Under the pieces are notes generated by a model, which was given only the letters and a program-made list of their open reading frames with translations, was not told the DNA's origin and did not search any database. A DNA stretch of 64,000 nt from Bradyrhizobium sp. CCGB01 (GTDB lineage: Bacteria; Pseudomonadota; Alphaproteobacteria; Rhizobiales; Xanthobacteraceae): the NCBI RefSeq assembly GCF_024199795.1, contig NZ_JANADK010000001.1, positions 3,534,001-3,598,000 of the forward strand, written 5' to 3'. A program made the translations under genes and the position numbers. Below are positions 1-8,267 of this stretch, piece after piece; the first letter of the stretch is position 1; every line of letters begins with the position of its first letter.

Positions 1-2
1 AT

Positions 3-122
3 CAGATCGTCATGTCCGGTGCACTCGCCGACGTCGGTCCGCGCATCGTCGCTGCGCGACAGGATGCGCGCGAGCGGCACGGCTGGATCATGGACAGCTA
101 CATTCTCAAGCGCAGGCCGTAA
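3..122 (+). CDS. cobF: C-terminal fragment of a probable precorrin-6A synthase (CobF)
   Basis: Only the last 39 codons lie inside the window; the gene enters from the left edge and stops at TAA 120-122. The visible tail ends in HGWIMDSYILKRRP, which resembles the conserved end of CobF, the deacetylating precorrin-6A synthase of the aerobic cobalamin pathway. The next gene, 10 bases downstream, is cobT, so a cobalamin assignment fits the context. The identification rests on one short motif recalled from the family, so another corrin-ring methyltransferase or an unrelated protein cannot be excluded. Confidence 0.5.
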   Translation, partial: QIVMSGALADVGPRIVAARQDARERHGWIMDSYILKRRP

Positions 123-132
123 GCGAGGCAGC

Positions 133-1185
133 ATGCTCCCCGAATGGGTCTACAAGAAGTGCCCCGAGATCTCCGCGGTCCATCGCGAGGCGGCGGTCGC
201 GCGGCAGGCGCAACTGACAAAGCCGGCCGGCGCGCTCGGCCGGCTCGAGCAGCTCGCGATCGAGCTTGCGGGCCTGCAGGCGACCGGAGAACCGCGTGCC
301 GCGCGCGTCCCGATCATCGTTTTCGCCGGCGACCACGGCATCGTCGCGCAGGGCGTGTCGGCCTATCCGCAGGAAGTGACCATCGCGATGATGGCGAACT
401 TTGCCTCTGGCGGCGCCGCGATCTCGGTGCTGGCGCGTGAGCTCGGCTCCAGCCTGGAAATCGTCGACGCGGGCACGCTGGCGCGGGAGGCGATGGCGGG
501 AATCGTTATCGACAAGCCGCGCAGCGGCACGCGCGATTTCAGCGTGGAAGCTGCGCTCACCGCTGCGGAGCTGGCATTCGCCTTCGAAGCCGGCCAGCGC
601 GCCGTCGCGCGCGCGGAGGCCCATCAGCCCGATCTTCTGATCTTCGGCGAGATGGGCATCGGCAACACCACGACGGCGGCGGCGATTGCGGCGAGCCTGC
701 TCGGGATGGGTGCCGACGAGGTCGCGGGCAGCGGTACCGGCGTCGACGCGGCCGGCCGCGCGCACAAGGCGCGCGTGATCGATGCCGCGATCGCGCATCA
801 TGGCATCGCAAGTGCTCCACCCGAAAAGATCCTGTGCGCCGTCGGCGGCCTCGAGATTGCGGCGATCTGCGGTGCCATCATCGCGGCCGCGCAGCGCCGC
901 ATCCCCGTGCTGATCGACGGCTTCATCGTATCGGTGGCGGCGCTTGCGGCCGCGCGGCTGAACCCGTCGTGCCAGCCGTTCCTGCTGCCCTCGCATCAAT
1001 CGGCGGAGCAGGGGCACCGACTGGTGCTGCGTGCGCTGAATGTGCAGCCGCTGATCAGCCTCGATCTCAGGCTCGGCGAAGGATCGGGCGCGGCCATCGC
1101 GCTGCCGCTGGTGCGGCTCGCGTGCAGCCTTCACAACGGCATGGCGACCTTCGCGCAGGCCAATGTGCCGGATCGCCCGGCCTGA
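133..1185 (+). CDS. cobT: Nicotinate-nucleotide--dimethylbenzimidazole phosphoribosyltransferase
   Basis: CobT makes alpha-ribazole 5'-phosphate from nicotinate mononucleotide and 5,6-dimethylbenzimidazole, building the lower ligand of cobalamin in the cytoplasm. The 350-residue product matches the usual family length. It has the early KPAGALGRLE segment, EMGIGNTTTAAAIAASLLG around residues 172-190 (phosphoribosyl site), and RLGEGSGAAIALP near the C terminus, whose Glu (about residue 316) matches the catalytic Glu of Salmonella CobT. The reading frame is open upstream to position 19, but the ATG at 133 begins the family-like sequence and lies just after the preceding gene's stop. It is convergent with the CobC-like phosphatase gene, six bases away. 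Confidence 0.95.
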   Translation: MLPEWVYKKCPEISAVHREAAVARQAQLTKPAGALGRLEQLAIELAGLQATGEPRAARVPIIVFAGDHGIVAQGVSAYPQEVTIAMMANFASGGAAISVLARELGSSLEIVDAGTLAREAMAGIVIDKPRSGTRDFSVEAALTAAELAFAFEAGQRAVARAEAHQPDLLIFGEMGIGNTTTAAAIAASLLGMGADEVAGSGTGVDAAGRAHKARVIDAAIAHHGIASAPPEKILCAVGGLEIAAICGAIIAAAQRRIPVLIDGFIVSVAALAAARLNPSCQPFLLPSHQSAEQGHRLVLRALNVQPLISLDLRLGEGSGAAIALPLVRLACSLHNGMATFAQANVPDRPA

Positions 1186-1191
1186 TCCGGC

Positions 1192-1764
1192 TCAAGCCGC
1201 GCGCTGATTGACGAAGACGACGCGCCAACCGGTCGCGAGCCGGTCGATCCGGGTCAGCGACAGCGGGTCGATCACGAAGCGCAGGGCCGCTTGTGGTGTC
1301 AGATCCAGTGCGATGCAGAGTGCGGCGCGGATCGTGCCGGAGTGCACGACGAGCGTTGCTGATCCGGCTCCGATCCGTGACAGACCCAGCCGGACGCGCG
1401 CGACCTGATCCTCGAAGCTTTCGCCGCCCGGCGGCCGTCCATGCGCCGGCGCGCTCCAGAACCGCGCATAGGTCTCGCCACCGGTGGCGGCGAGCTCGTC
1501 ATGCCGCCGGCCGGTCCAGTCGCCAAAATCCTGCTCGCTGAATTCGGTCAGTTGCACAGGTTCGAGTCCCAGCGCGCGCGCCGTCTCAACCGTGCGTCGT
1601 GCCGGGCTCGCAAAGCACGCAGCATCCTGCGGCAGCTTCTGCCGCAGGACCTCCAGTTGCGCGCGATCGCCAAGATCGGCCGGCGCGTCGGCTGCGTGGA
1701 TGGTCCCCGCGATGCCGTCGACGGGCGCATGACGTATCAGCCAGAGGAAGGTCTCGCCTTCCAT
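1192..1764 (-). CDS. Histidine phosphatase family protein, CobC-like (alpha-ribazole phosphatase)
   Basis: A 190-residue branch-1 histidine phosphatase. LIRHAP near the N terminus carries the phosphohistidine (H12), and LVVHSGTIRAALC carries the second active-site His (about H141). EFSEQDFGDWTG is the usual mid-protein acidic motif. The likely reaction is removal of phosphate from alpha-ribazole 5'-phosphate, the product of the convergent cobT. I chose the ATG at 1764 over one 11 codons upstream because GGAG sits 6 bases before it. General phosphoglycerate-mutase-like activity is the alternative; the cobalamin role is inferred from context. Confidence 0.82.
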   Translation of the reverse strand: MEGETFLWLIRHAPVDGIAGTIHAADAPADLGDRAQLEVLRQKLPQDAACFASPARRTVETARALGLEPVQLTEFSEQDFGDWTGRRHDELAATGGETYARFWSAPAHGRPPGGESFEDQVARVRLGLSRIGAGSATLVVHSGTIRAALCIALDLTPQAALRFVIDPLSLTRIDRLATGWRVVFVNQRAA

Positions 1765-1847
1765 GCTCGTCTCCAAGGAAGTTGGTCGCTGTGGCAATAA
1801 CGCCGCAGCTTGTACATTGACTCTGTCTGCATCGTAATCCTAGATGC

Positions 1848-2030
1848 TCGCGACGGTTTCCCCGAGAGGGGATGAAAAGGGAATGCGGTGCGGGGATTTT
1901 GTCCCCAATGCCGCGGCTGCCCCCGCAACTGTAAGCGGCGAATCTTGCATCACGAGCCACTGGGTATCTCGGTCCCGGGAAGGCGACGCAAGGTATTGAC
2001 CCGCGAGCCAGGAGACCTGCCGTCAGCCGT
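1848..2030 (+). promoter_or_regulatory. Cobalamin (adenosylcobalamin) riboswitch
   Basis: The core is textbook. CCGCAACTGTAAGCGG lies at 1923-1938, GCCACTG at 1956-1962, CCCGGGAAGGCGACGC follows, and the B12 box AGCCAGGAGACCTGCC is at 2006-2021. The element lies 126 bases upstream of the TonB-dependent receptor start, so high cobalamin should reduce expression of the receptor and the PepSY gene behind it. The expression platform is unclear. A CGGCTT/AAGCCG pair (2070-2075 with 2090-2095) could form a small stem, and no U-run follows it, which suggests control of translation rather than intrinsic termination. Confidence 0.95.
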
Positions 2031-2155
2031 GGTCACACGCGAAGATGTCGGTCGGGGAGTACAGACATTCGGCTTCATCGGAAGGCTGAAAGCCGGAAGA
2101 TGGGACCTTGGTTCGCTGTGACGTGCCACTGACGTCATACCGAGGTTCCAAAACC

Positions 2156-4513
2156 GTGTCTTCCATCCGTCTTGTACGACTGCGCCGCTTCCTGCTCGCT
2201 TCCGCTGCACTCACATCGTTTGTATCCGCTGATATGCCCGCCGCCCTGGCGCAGCAGGCCCGTGAACCCCTGCCGCCGGTCGAGGTGTCGCCCGCCCAAC
2301 CCCGCAAGCAAGCGAAGCCAGCGGGTCGCGAAGCCCAGAGCGCACGCCGCGCGCCAACGCGCAGGTCCGCTGCCGCGGCGGCCGCGTCCAAGCCTGTCGT
2401 GCCTGCCGCGACGGCGCAGACGCCGCTCAATACCAATGTGGTTGCCGAAAGCGCCTCGCGGCTCGGCCTGACCGTGCACGAAATTCCCGCAACCGTTGAA
2501 GTGATCTCGTCGGAAACCATGCGCGAGCAGGGCTATCGCACCGTGTCCGAGACGGCGCAGGGCGCCGTCGGCGTGACGTCCGGCGACAATCCGGCCGAGC
2601 CTGCGGCGTTCTCGATGCGCGGCTTCACCAATAGCCAGATCAACACGCTCTACAATGGCATCAAGATCGGTCCGCAGAATATGACATCGCGGATCACGGA
2701 CACGGCCAATCTCGAAGCCGTGGAATTCGTGAAAGGTCCGGCCTCAGTGATGTCGGGCGAAGGTGCTGCCGGCGGCGCGATCAATTTCGTCACCAAGGCG
2801 CCGCATACGGGACCGGTCCGCAACGAAGCCGATTTTTCCTGGGACTCGCTGAACTCCTTCCGTGCGCACTACGGCTCCGGCGGCAGCACCAATGTGCAGG
2901 GCCTCGACTACCGCTTCGACATCAGCCGTTCCTCGCTCAACGGCTTTGCCGACGACACCAACACCAAGACGTTCGATGTGTCGGGCCAGCTCAACTACCG
3001 CATCTCCGACAGCCTCAAGGTCTGGGGCGCGATCGAGTATCGCGAAGACCGCTCCAAGGCCTATTGGGGCGCGCCGCTGGTGCCGATCGCCTTCAGCGGG
3101 TCGCATGCGACGACGGGGATTGTCTCCGGAAATTATATCTCGAACTACAACAAAACAAATCTCGGCGCGGTCACCATCGACGACCGCACCTTCAACACCA
3201 ACTACAACGTCCTCGACAATCGCAACGTCGCGCAGGAGGTGTGGCTGCGCGGCGGATTCGAGCTGAAGCTCGCGCCCGACCTGACGCTGAAGAGCCAAGC
3301 CTATGGCTACGGTGCGGAGCGCACGTGGTTCAACAACGAAGTTGAGGCGTTTAATTCCGGTACGAACCTGGTCGATCGCGAGCGCTTCTATGTGGCGCAC
3401 AGTCAGCGACTGGTCGGCAATATCACCGACCTGACCTGGGACACGAATATTGCCGGCTTCGATAATCGGCTGGTCACGACGCTGTCGTCAAGCTACCTCG
3501 ACTTTGTCAGGCCGGGTGCCGCGAACTTCCCCGGCGACTCCGTCTCGCTGGTCGATCCCGCCCGCGGCTACTACGGCCTGCTCACGACCCAGCAGCAGAC
3601 CGCCCGCATCGATAACGAGGCGCTGTCGTTCGAGGACCGGCTGAAGCTCACGCGCACCTTCGCACTGATCGGCGGCCTGCGCGTCGAGCATATCGGGCTT
3701 GACCGCAATTCGACCGACTCCGCCGGCCTTGTGAAAGCAGGCTTCCCGTTCACAACGGATTGGGCACCGGTGACGGGTCGCATCGGCTACACTTGGGAAG
3801 CCGTGCCCGGCCTGACCTTCTTCAGCCAGTACGCCACCGGCGCCGACATCTCCGCCAACAACATCTTCCTGCTGGGACCGACCCAGCCGCTCGACCTGAC
3901 GACGGCGCGGACCTACGAGACCGGCGTCAAGCATCTGTTCTGGGACAACAGGGCGGAATGGTCGTTCTCGGCCTACGACATCCTGCGCAAGAACGTCTAT
4001 GCAGCAGCCGGCGGCCAGTCGCTCAACATTGCGGGACGGCAGGAGTCGAAGGGTGTGGAGCTTGCTGCGGCCGTGCGCCCGATCGAGCCGCTGCGTCTGT
4101 GGGCCAACATCGCCTATGTCGATGCGCGCTACGCCGACTACAACTTTGCCGGCGGCTCGTTCTCCGGCAACACGCCGCCGAACGTGCCGCGCATCGTTGC
4201 CAATGCCGGCGCGTCGTACCGGTTCTTCACGCCCTGGCCGGTGGAGCTCGGCATCACCGGCCGCCATATCGGCGACCGCTACAACACCGATGCCAACGTC
4301 GTGACGATGAAGGCGTATACCGTCGCCGACGTCTATGCCTTCGTCGATATCCCCAAGACGGTGTTCAATGCGGTCGATCAGGCTCGCCTGGCCTTCCGCG
4401 TGCGCAACATCACCGACAAGCGCTACGCCATCTGGGGCGATCCGTTCTATCCCGACCAGATCCTTTTGGGCGCGCCGCGCACCTACGAGATCTCGGCCGC
4501 GTTCAAATGGTAG
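2156..4513 (+). CDS. TonB-dependent outer-membrane receptor under B12 riboswitch control
   Basis: About 785 residues. There is an N-terminal signal peptide (RLRRFLLASAALTSF, likely cleaved near PAALAQ) and a Pro/Lys/Arg/Ala-rich linker. A plug domain follows, with EIPATVEVISSETMREQGY and VEFVKGPASVMSGEGAAGGA, then a long beta-barrel ending in AAFKW. By sequence style it is closer to siderophore receptors of the FpvA/FhuE kind than to BtuB. The upstream riboswitch argues instead for uptake of cobalamin, a corrinoid or a cobalt chelate. The GTG at 2156 best positions the signal peptide; an in-frame TTG at 2108 is the alternative. The PepSY gene follows after 12 bases, so the two are probably co-transcribed. 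Confidence 0.88.
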   Translation: MSSIRLVRLRRFLLASAALTSFVSADMPAALAQQAREPLPPVEVSPAQPRKQAKPAGREAQSARRAPTRRSAAAAAASKPVVPAATAQTPLNTNVVAESASRLGLTVHEIPATVEVISSETMREQGYRTVSETAQGAVGVTSGDNPAEPAAFSMRGFTNSQINTLYNGIKIGPQNMTSRITDTANLEAVEFVKGPASVMSGEGAAGGAINFVTKAPHTGPVRNEADFSWDSLNSFRAHYGSGGSTNVQGLDYRFDISRSSLNGFADDTNTKTFDVSGQLNYRISDSLKVWGAIEYREDRSKAYWGAPLVPIAFSGSHATTGIVSGNYISNYNKTNLGAVTIDDRTFNTNYNVLDNRNVAQEVWLRGGFELKLAPDLTLKSQAYGYGAERTWFNNEVEAFNSGTNLVDRERFYVAHSQRLVGNITDLTWDTNIAGFDNRLVTTLSSSYLDFVRPGAANFPGDSVSLVDPARGYYGLLTTQQQTARIDNEALSFEDRLKLTRTFALIGGLRVEHIGLDRNSTDSAGLVKAGFPFTTDWAPVTGRIGYTWEAVPGLTFFSQYATGADISANNIFLLGPTQPLDLTTARTYETGVKHLFWDNRAEWSFSAYDILRKNVYAAAGGQSLNIAGRQESKGVELAAAVRPIEPLRLWANIAYVDARYADYNFAGGSFSGNTPPNVPRIVANAGASYRFFTPWPVELGITGRHIGDRYNTDANVVTMKAYTVADVYAFVDIPKTVFNAVDQARLAFRVRNITDKRYAIWGDPFYPDQILLGAPRTYEISAAFKW

Positions 4514-4525
4514 GGCGCTGACCAC

Positions 4526-5959
4526 ATGATGAGCGCGATCGTCCTGCTGCATCGCTGGCTCGGGATCGCGTTCTGCCTGCTGTTCGCGATGTGGTTCGCG
4601 ACGGGAATCGTGATGCACTTCGTTCCGTTTCCGTCATTGACGGAGGCGGAGCGGTTTTCCGGACTCGCGCCGGTGGATCGCGGAGACGCGAAGATTGCTG
4701 TCGCCGATGCCGTGTCCGCGAGCGGGGTCGACGATGCCACGCGCGTTCGCCTGTTCCAGCGAAGCGACGGACCGGTCTTTGTCGTGTCGGGACGGGCGCG
4801 TGTCCGCGCGATCCATGCTTCGGACGGACGGGACGCATCGGTGATGTCCGAGGACGTGGTACTCGGTATCGCGCGGGGCCATGCCCGCCAACGCGGGCTC
4901 GACGCCGCACGGGCATCGATCGCCGCGCTCTCGGACTACGACCAATGGAGCGTGCCGAACGGCTTTGACCGTCATCGGCCGCTGTTTCGCGTCACCCTCG
5001 GCGATGCCGCCGGAACGGAGCTCTATGTCTCGTCGCTCACCGGCGAGATCGTCCTGGATAGCACGCGAAGCGAGCGCGGCTGGAACCTCGCCGGCAGCGT
5101 CTTGCACTGGATCTATCCGACGATCCTGCGCAGCAATTGGGCGCTGTGGGACCGCGTCGTCTGGACGCTGTCGCTGCTGGCCTTGATTGCAGCCTTGCTG
5201 GGCGCGGTGCTCGGGATCGTGCGGATCAGGATGCGAGGACGCGGCCTCCCAACGCCTTATCGCGGTTGGCATGCCCTGCATCACCTCACTGGCCTCGCGG
5301 TAACAGTCTTCGTGCTGACCTGGATTTTCAGCGGCTGGCTTTCCATGGACCATGGGCGCTTGTTCTCGCGCGGCCAGTTGACGGCCTCCGAAGCGAGCGT
5401 GGTCAATGCGCCGTCGGATTGGGCCGCGGCGTCATGGCTTGATCGCCGGCCGATATCGTCATCGGCCCGGGAGATCGAATGGTTCGCCTTCAACGGCAAT
5501 GCCTACCGCCGCGATCGGTCCGCTCTCGGTTCCCAGACATTGATCGGAGCAGGGGACGCGTCCCACGAGGGACAAACGCGATTTTTGAGCACCGACGAAG
5601 TTCAGGGATTGACGGCACGCCTTGTCGCGGGCTGCGACTTACCGTCCATTCTCGCCGACAATGACGACTATCCCGCGCAGTCCGTCGTTCCCGGTGCCCC
5701 CGTCTACCGCGCCCGCTGCGGCGACGTCTGGTTCGACGTCGACAGTGCCGACGGCAGCGTGCTGCAAAGGCTGGATTCGTCGCGGCGGGCTTATCGCTGG
5801 GTCTACAGCGCGCTTCACACGCTCGATTTTCCCGTTCTCATGGCGCATCCGCGATTGCGTGATGCCTTTGTCGTCGGGCTCTGCCTGCTCGGGCTGGTAT
5901 TCTCCGTCACCGGCATCGTCATCGGCTGGCGGCGCCTGCGATTGACCTTCGTGGCCTGA
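4526..5959 (+). CDS. PepSY-associated transmembrane protein
   Basis: A 477-residue inner-membrane protein of the PepSY_TM type. Hydrophobic segments lie near residues 7-29 (LHRWLGIAFCLLFAMWFATG), 208-233, 253-272 (WHALHHLTGLAVTVFVLTW) and 450-470. The long loops between them carry the PepSY-like regions. Proteins of this class often sit beside TonB-dependent receptors and are thought to act as membrane reductases or accessory factors for metal-chelate uptake. Conserved His residues in HRW and WHALHH could bind heme, but that is inference. It lies directly behind the receptor and so under the same riboswitch, suggesting a step in corrinoid or cobalt-chelate handling. Confidence 0.85.
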   Translation: MMSAIVLLHRWLGIAFCLLFAMWFATGIVMHFVPFPSLTEAERFSGLAPVDRGDAKIAVADAVSASGVDDATRVRLFQRSDGPVFVVSGRARVRAIHASDGRDASVMSEDVVLGIARGHARQRGLDAARASIAALSDYDQWSVPNGFDRHRPLFRVTLGDAAGTELYVSSLTGEIVLDSTRSERGWNLAGSVLHWIYPTILRSNWALWDRVVWTLSLLALIAALLGAVLGIVRIRMRGRGLPTPYRGWHALHHLTGLAVTVFVLTWIFSGWLSMDHGRLFSRGQLTASEASVVNAPSDWAAASWLDRRPISSSAREIEWFAFNGNAYRRDRSALGSQTLIGAGDASHEGQTRFLSTDEVQGLTARLVAGCDLPSILADNDDYPAQSVVPGAPVYRARCGDVWFDVDSADGSVLQRLDSSRRAYRWVYSALHTLDFPVLMAHPRLRDAFVVGLCLLGLVFSVTGIVIGWRRLRLTFVA

Positions 5960-5983
5960 GCTGCGTCTCGGACAAATCATATG

Positions 5984-5999
5984 CGGCATGCAAATTGCG
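5984..5999 (+). promoter_or_regulatory. Probable sigma-54 promoter
   Basis: CGGCATGCAAATTGCG has the GG-N10-GC spacing (GG at 5985-5986, GC at 5997-5998) and a close match to the -24/-12 consensus TGGCACG-N4-TTGCA. The predicted start of transcription is near 6010, about 70 bases before the racemase-family gene. It is the weakest of the three sigma-54-like sites reported here because the first base is C instead of T. Confidence 0.5.
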
Positions 6000-6079
6000 G
6001 GTTGCGCGGGCGATGGCAGGCGACGATGATCGTCTGACGAGCGGAGCGGTGCGCTCTGCCAACGGGACGATCGTGATCG

Positions 6080-6820
6080 ATGTCAATTCAGCGCAAGCGG
6101 CTCGGCATGATCACGCCGTCGTCCAACTCGGTGCTGGAGCCCGTCACAAATTCCATGCTGCATGGCGTGGCCGGCGTCACCGCGCATTTCTCGCGCTTCC
6201 GTGTCACCGAGATTTCGCTCGATGCCGCGGCGCTGAACCAGTTCGATGCCTCGGTGATGCTGCTGGCAGCGGACCTGCTGGCGGACGCCAGGGTCGACGC
6301 CATCGCCTGGAACGGCACGTCGGCGAGCTGGCTCGGCGTCGGCCGTGACAAGAGCCTTTGCGAAGCGATCACGGCGCGGACCGGTGTCCCGGCCACGACT
6401 TCCACACTCGCCTGCATCGATGCCGTCCGCGCGATCGGCGCCAGACGTGTCGGCCTGGTCTCACCCTATACGGATGACGTGCAACGGCGTATCGGCGATG
6501 TCTGGGCCGAGGAGGGGATCGTCCCGCATGCCGAGCGGCATCTCGGCCTGCGCGACAACTTTTCCTTCGGCGAGGTCACGCCTGCAGCGATCGAGGATAT
6601 GATCCGCGCCGTCGCGGCGGAGGGCGCGGATGCCGTGGTCGTCCTCTGCACCAATCTCGACGGCGCCGCACTCGCATCCTCGCTCGAGCAGGAATTGAAC
6701 GTCACCGTACTGGATTCGGTTGCGGTCACGCTGTGGCGGACGTTGGAGCTTGCCGGTGGCGACATCGGGGCCCTTGCCGGGTGGGGCCGGATCTTCCAGA
6801 CATCTGCGATCATCAAGTGA
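6080..6820 (+). CDS. Asp/Glu racemase superfamily protein, arylmalonate decarboxylase/maleate isomerase-like
   Basis: A 246-residue protein with the two-lobed racemase-superfamily pattern. The N-terminal TPSSNSVLEP segment resembles maleate isomerase and arylmalonate decarboxylase. The C-lobe cysteine is present (C190 in VVLCTNLDG). The first-lobe position reads AWNGTSASW (N78-G79-T80) and lacks the Cys that maleate isomerases and two-base racemases need. Arylmalonate decarboxylases also have a single Cys (C188, with G74 at the other position), so a decarboxylase or a one-base enzyme is more likely than a racemase. It precedes a dihydropyrimidinase-type gene by 11 bases, and the two probably form an operon. 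The substrate is unknown. Confidence 0.78.
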   Translation: MSIQRKRLGMITPSSNSVLEPVTNSMLHGVAGVTAHFSRFRVTEISLDAAALNQFDASVMLLAADLLADARVDAIAWNGTSASWLGVGRDKSLCEAITARTGVPATTSTLACIDAVRAIGARRVGLVSPYTDDVQRRIGDVWAEEGIVPHAERHLGLRDNFSFGEVTPAAIEDMIRAVAAEGADAVVVLCTNLDGAALASSLEQELNVTVLDSVAVTLWRTLELAGGDIGALAGWGRIFQTSAIIK

Positions 6821-6831
6821 CGGAGAGGCAT

Positions 6832-8241
6832 GTGACGCAACTCGATCTCGCCATCCGCGGCGGCACCATCGTGACGGCCAGCGACGAGTTTCGCGCCGAT
6901 ATCGGCATTCGCGGCGGCCGCATCGTCAGCATCGCCGATAGAATCGAGGGCGCGGCCGGCGAGATCGACGCGACGGGTCTGTTGGCGCTGCCGGGCGGGA
7001 TCGACAGCCATGTCCATATCTCCCAGGCTCAAGGTCCTGACGTGGTGATGGCCGACGATTTTGCCTCGGCAACGCGCGCGGCGGCGGCCGGCGGCAACAC
7101 CATGGTGCTGCCCTTCGCGCTCCAGGAGAAGGGCACGTCGCTGCGAACCTGCGTCGAGAACTACCGCAAGCTCGCCGAGGGCGAGTGCTACATCGACACC
7201 GCCTTTCATCTCATCATCTCGGACCCGACCGCCGTGGTGCTCGGGCAGGAGCTGCCGGCCCTCGTCAAGGACGGCTACACCTCGTTCAAGGTGTTCATGA
7301 CCTATGACGACCTCGTGCTCAGCGACAAGCAGCTGCTCGAGGTGTTCGAGGTCGCGCGCCGCGAGGAGGCGCTGGTGATGGTCCATTGCGAGGGCTACGA
7401 CGCCATCCGTTTCCTCACCACCAGGCTGGAGCGCGACGGCCACATCGCGCCTTATTATCATGGCACCTCGCGGCCCCAGGCCGTCGAGCGCGAGGCGACG
7501 CACCGCGCCATCAGCCATGCCGAGGTGATCGGCGTTCCCATCATGATCGTGCATGTCTCGGGGCGCGAGGCGATGGAGCAGGTGCGCTGGGCCCAGCAGC
7601 GGGGATTGCCCGTACACGCCGAGACCTGTCCGCAATACATCACCCTGACGGCCGACGACATGAAGGGCCTGAACATGGATATTACCGGCGCCAAATATGT
7701 CTGCTCGCCGCCGCCGCGCGATGCCGAGAGCCAGCAGGCGATCTGGGAGGGCATCACGTCAGGCGTGTTCCAGACCTTCTCGTCCGACCACTGCCCGTTC
7801 CGCTATGACGATCCCAAGGGCAAGCTGACGCCGAATGCACGCACCTCGTTCCGCTGGGTGCCGAACGGCATTCCCGGCGTCGAGACCCGGCTGCCGATCC
7901 TGTTCTCGGAGGGCGTCTCGAAAGGACGCATCAGCTTGCAGAAATTCGTCGAGCTGACGGCGACCAACCATGCGCGGATCTATGGCCTCTATCCGCGCAA
8001 AGGCTCGATCGGCGTCGGCTTCGATGCCGACATCGTGCTGTGGGACCCGAAGCTGAAGAAGACGATCCGACAGGCCGATCTGCACCACGGCGCGGACTAC
8101 ACGCCGTGGGAGGGGTTTGACGTCACCGGCTGGCCCGTCACCACCATCGCGCGGGGCCGCGTGGTGTACGAGCAGGGCAAGATCGTCGGCGACAAGGGTG
8201 CGGGCGAAGTGCTCAGCCGCGGCAAGTCGAGCCTGGTGTGA
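6832..8241 (+). CDS. Dihydropyrimidinase/D-hydantoinase-type amidohydrolase
   Basis: A 469-residue cyclic amidohydrolase, which opens rings such as dihydropyrimidines or 5-substituted hydantoins to N-carbamoyl amino acids. Binuclear metal ligands are visible: HVH (H60, H62), the lysine usually carbamylated (K153 in FKVFMTYDD), MVHCEG, VHVSGREA, and D319 in SSDHCPF. ETCPQY is also conserved. I chose the GTG at 6832 because CGGAGAGG lies just before it and the family sequence starts there; the overlapping ATG at 6830 runs straight into TGA. It follows the racemase-superfamily gene in one transcript. No carbamoylase is adjacent; the nearest is at 36542. Confidence 0.9.
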   Translation: MTQLDLAIRGGTIVTASDEFRADIGIRGGRIVSIADRIEGAAGEIDATGLLALPGGIDSHVHISQAQGPDVVMADDFASATRAAAAGGNTMVLPFALQEKGTSLRTCVENYRKLAEGECYIDTAFHLIISDPTAVVLGQELPALVKDGYTSFKVFMTYDDLVLSDKQLLEVFEVARREEALVMVHCEGYDAIRFLTTRLERDGHIAPYYHGTSRPQAVEREATHRAISHAEVIGVPIMIVHVSGREAMEQVRWAQQRGLPVHAETCPQYITLTADDMKGLNMDITGAKYVCSPPPRDAESQQAIWEGITSGVFQTFSSDHCPFRYDDPKGKLTPNARTSFRWVPNGIPGVETRLPILFSEGVSKGRISLQKFVELTATNHARIYGLYPRKGSIGVGFDADIVLWDPKLKKTIRQADLHHGADYTPWEGFDVTGWPVTTIARGRVVYEQGKIVGDKGAGEVLSRGKSSLV

Positions 8242-8243
8242 GC

Positions 8244-8264
8244 GTCACATCGACCCGATGTGAC
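8244..8264. terminator. Hairpin between convergent genes
   Basis: GTCACATCG-acc-CGATGTGAC is a perfect 9-bp stem with a 3-base loop, in the 26-base gap between the convergent amidohydrolase and TctC-type genes. It could end transcription in both directions. No T-run follows on either strand, so an intrinsic terminator is plausible but not proven. Confidence 0.5.
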
Positions 8265-8267
8265 TGG

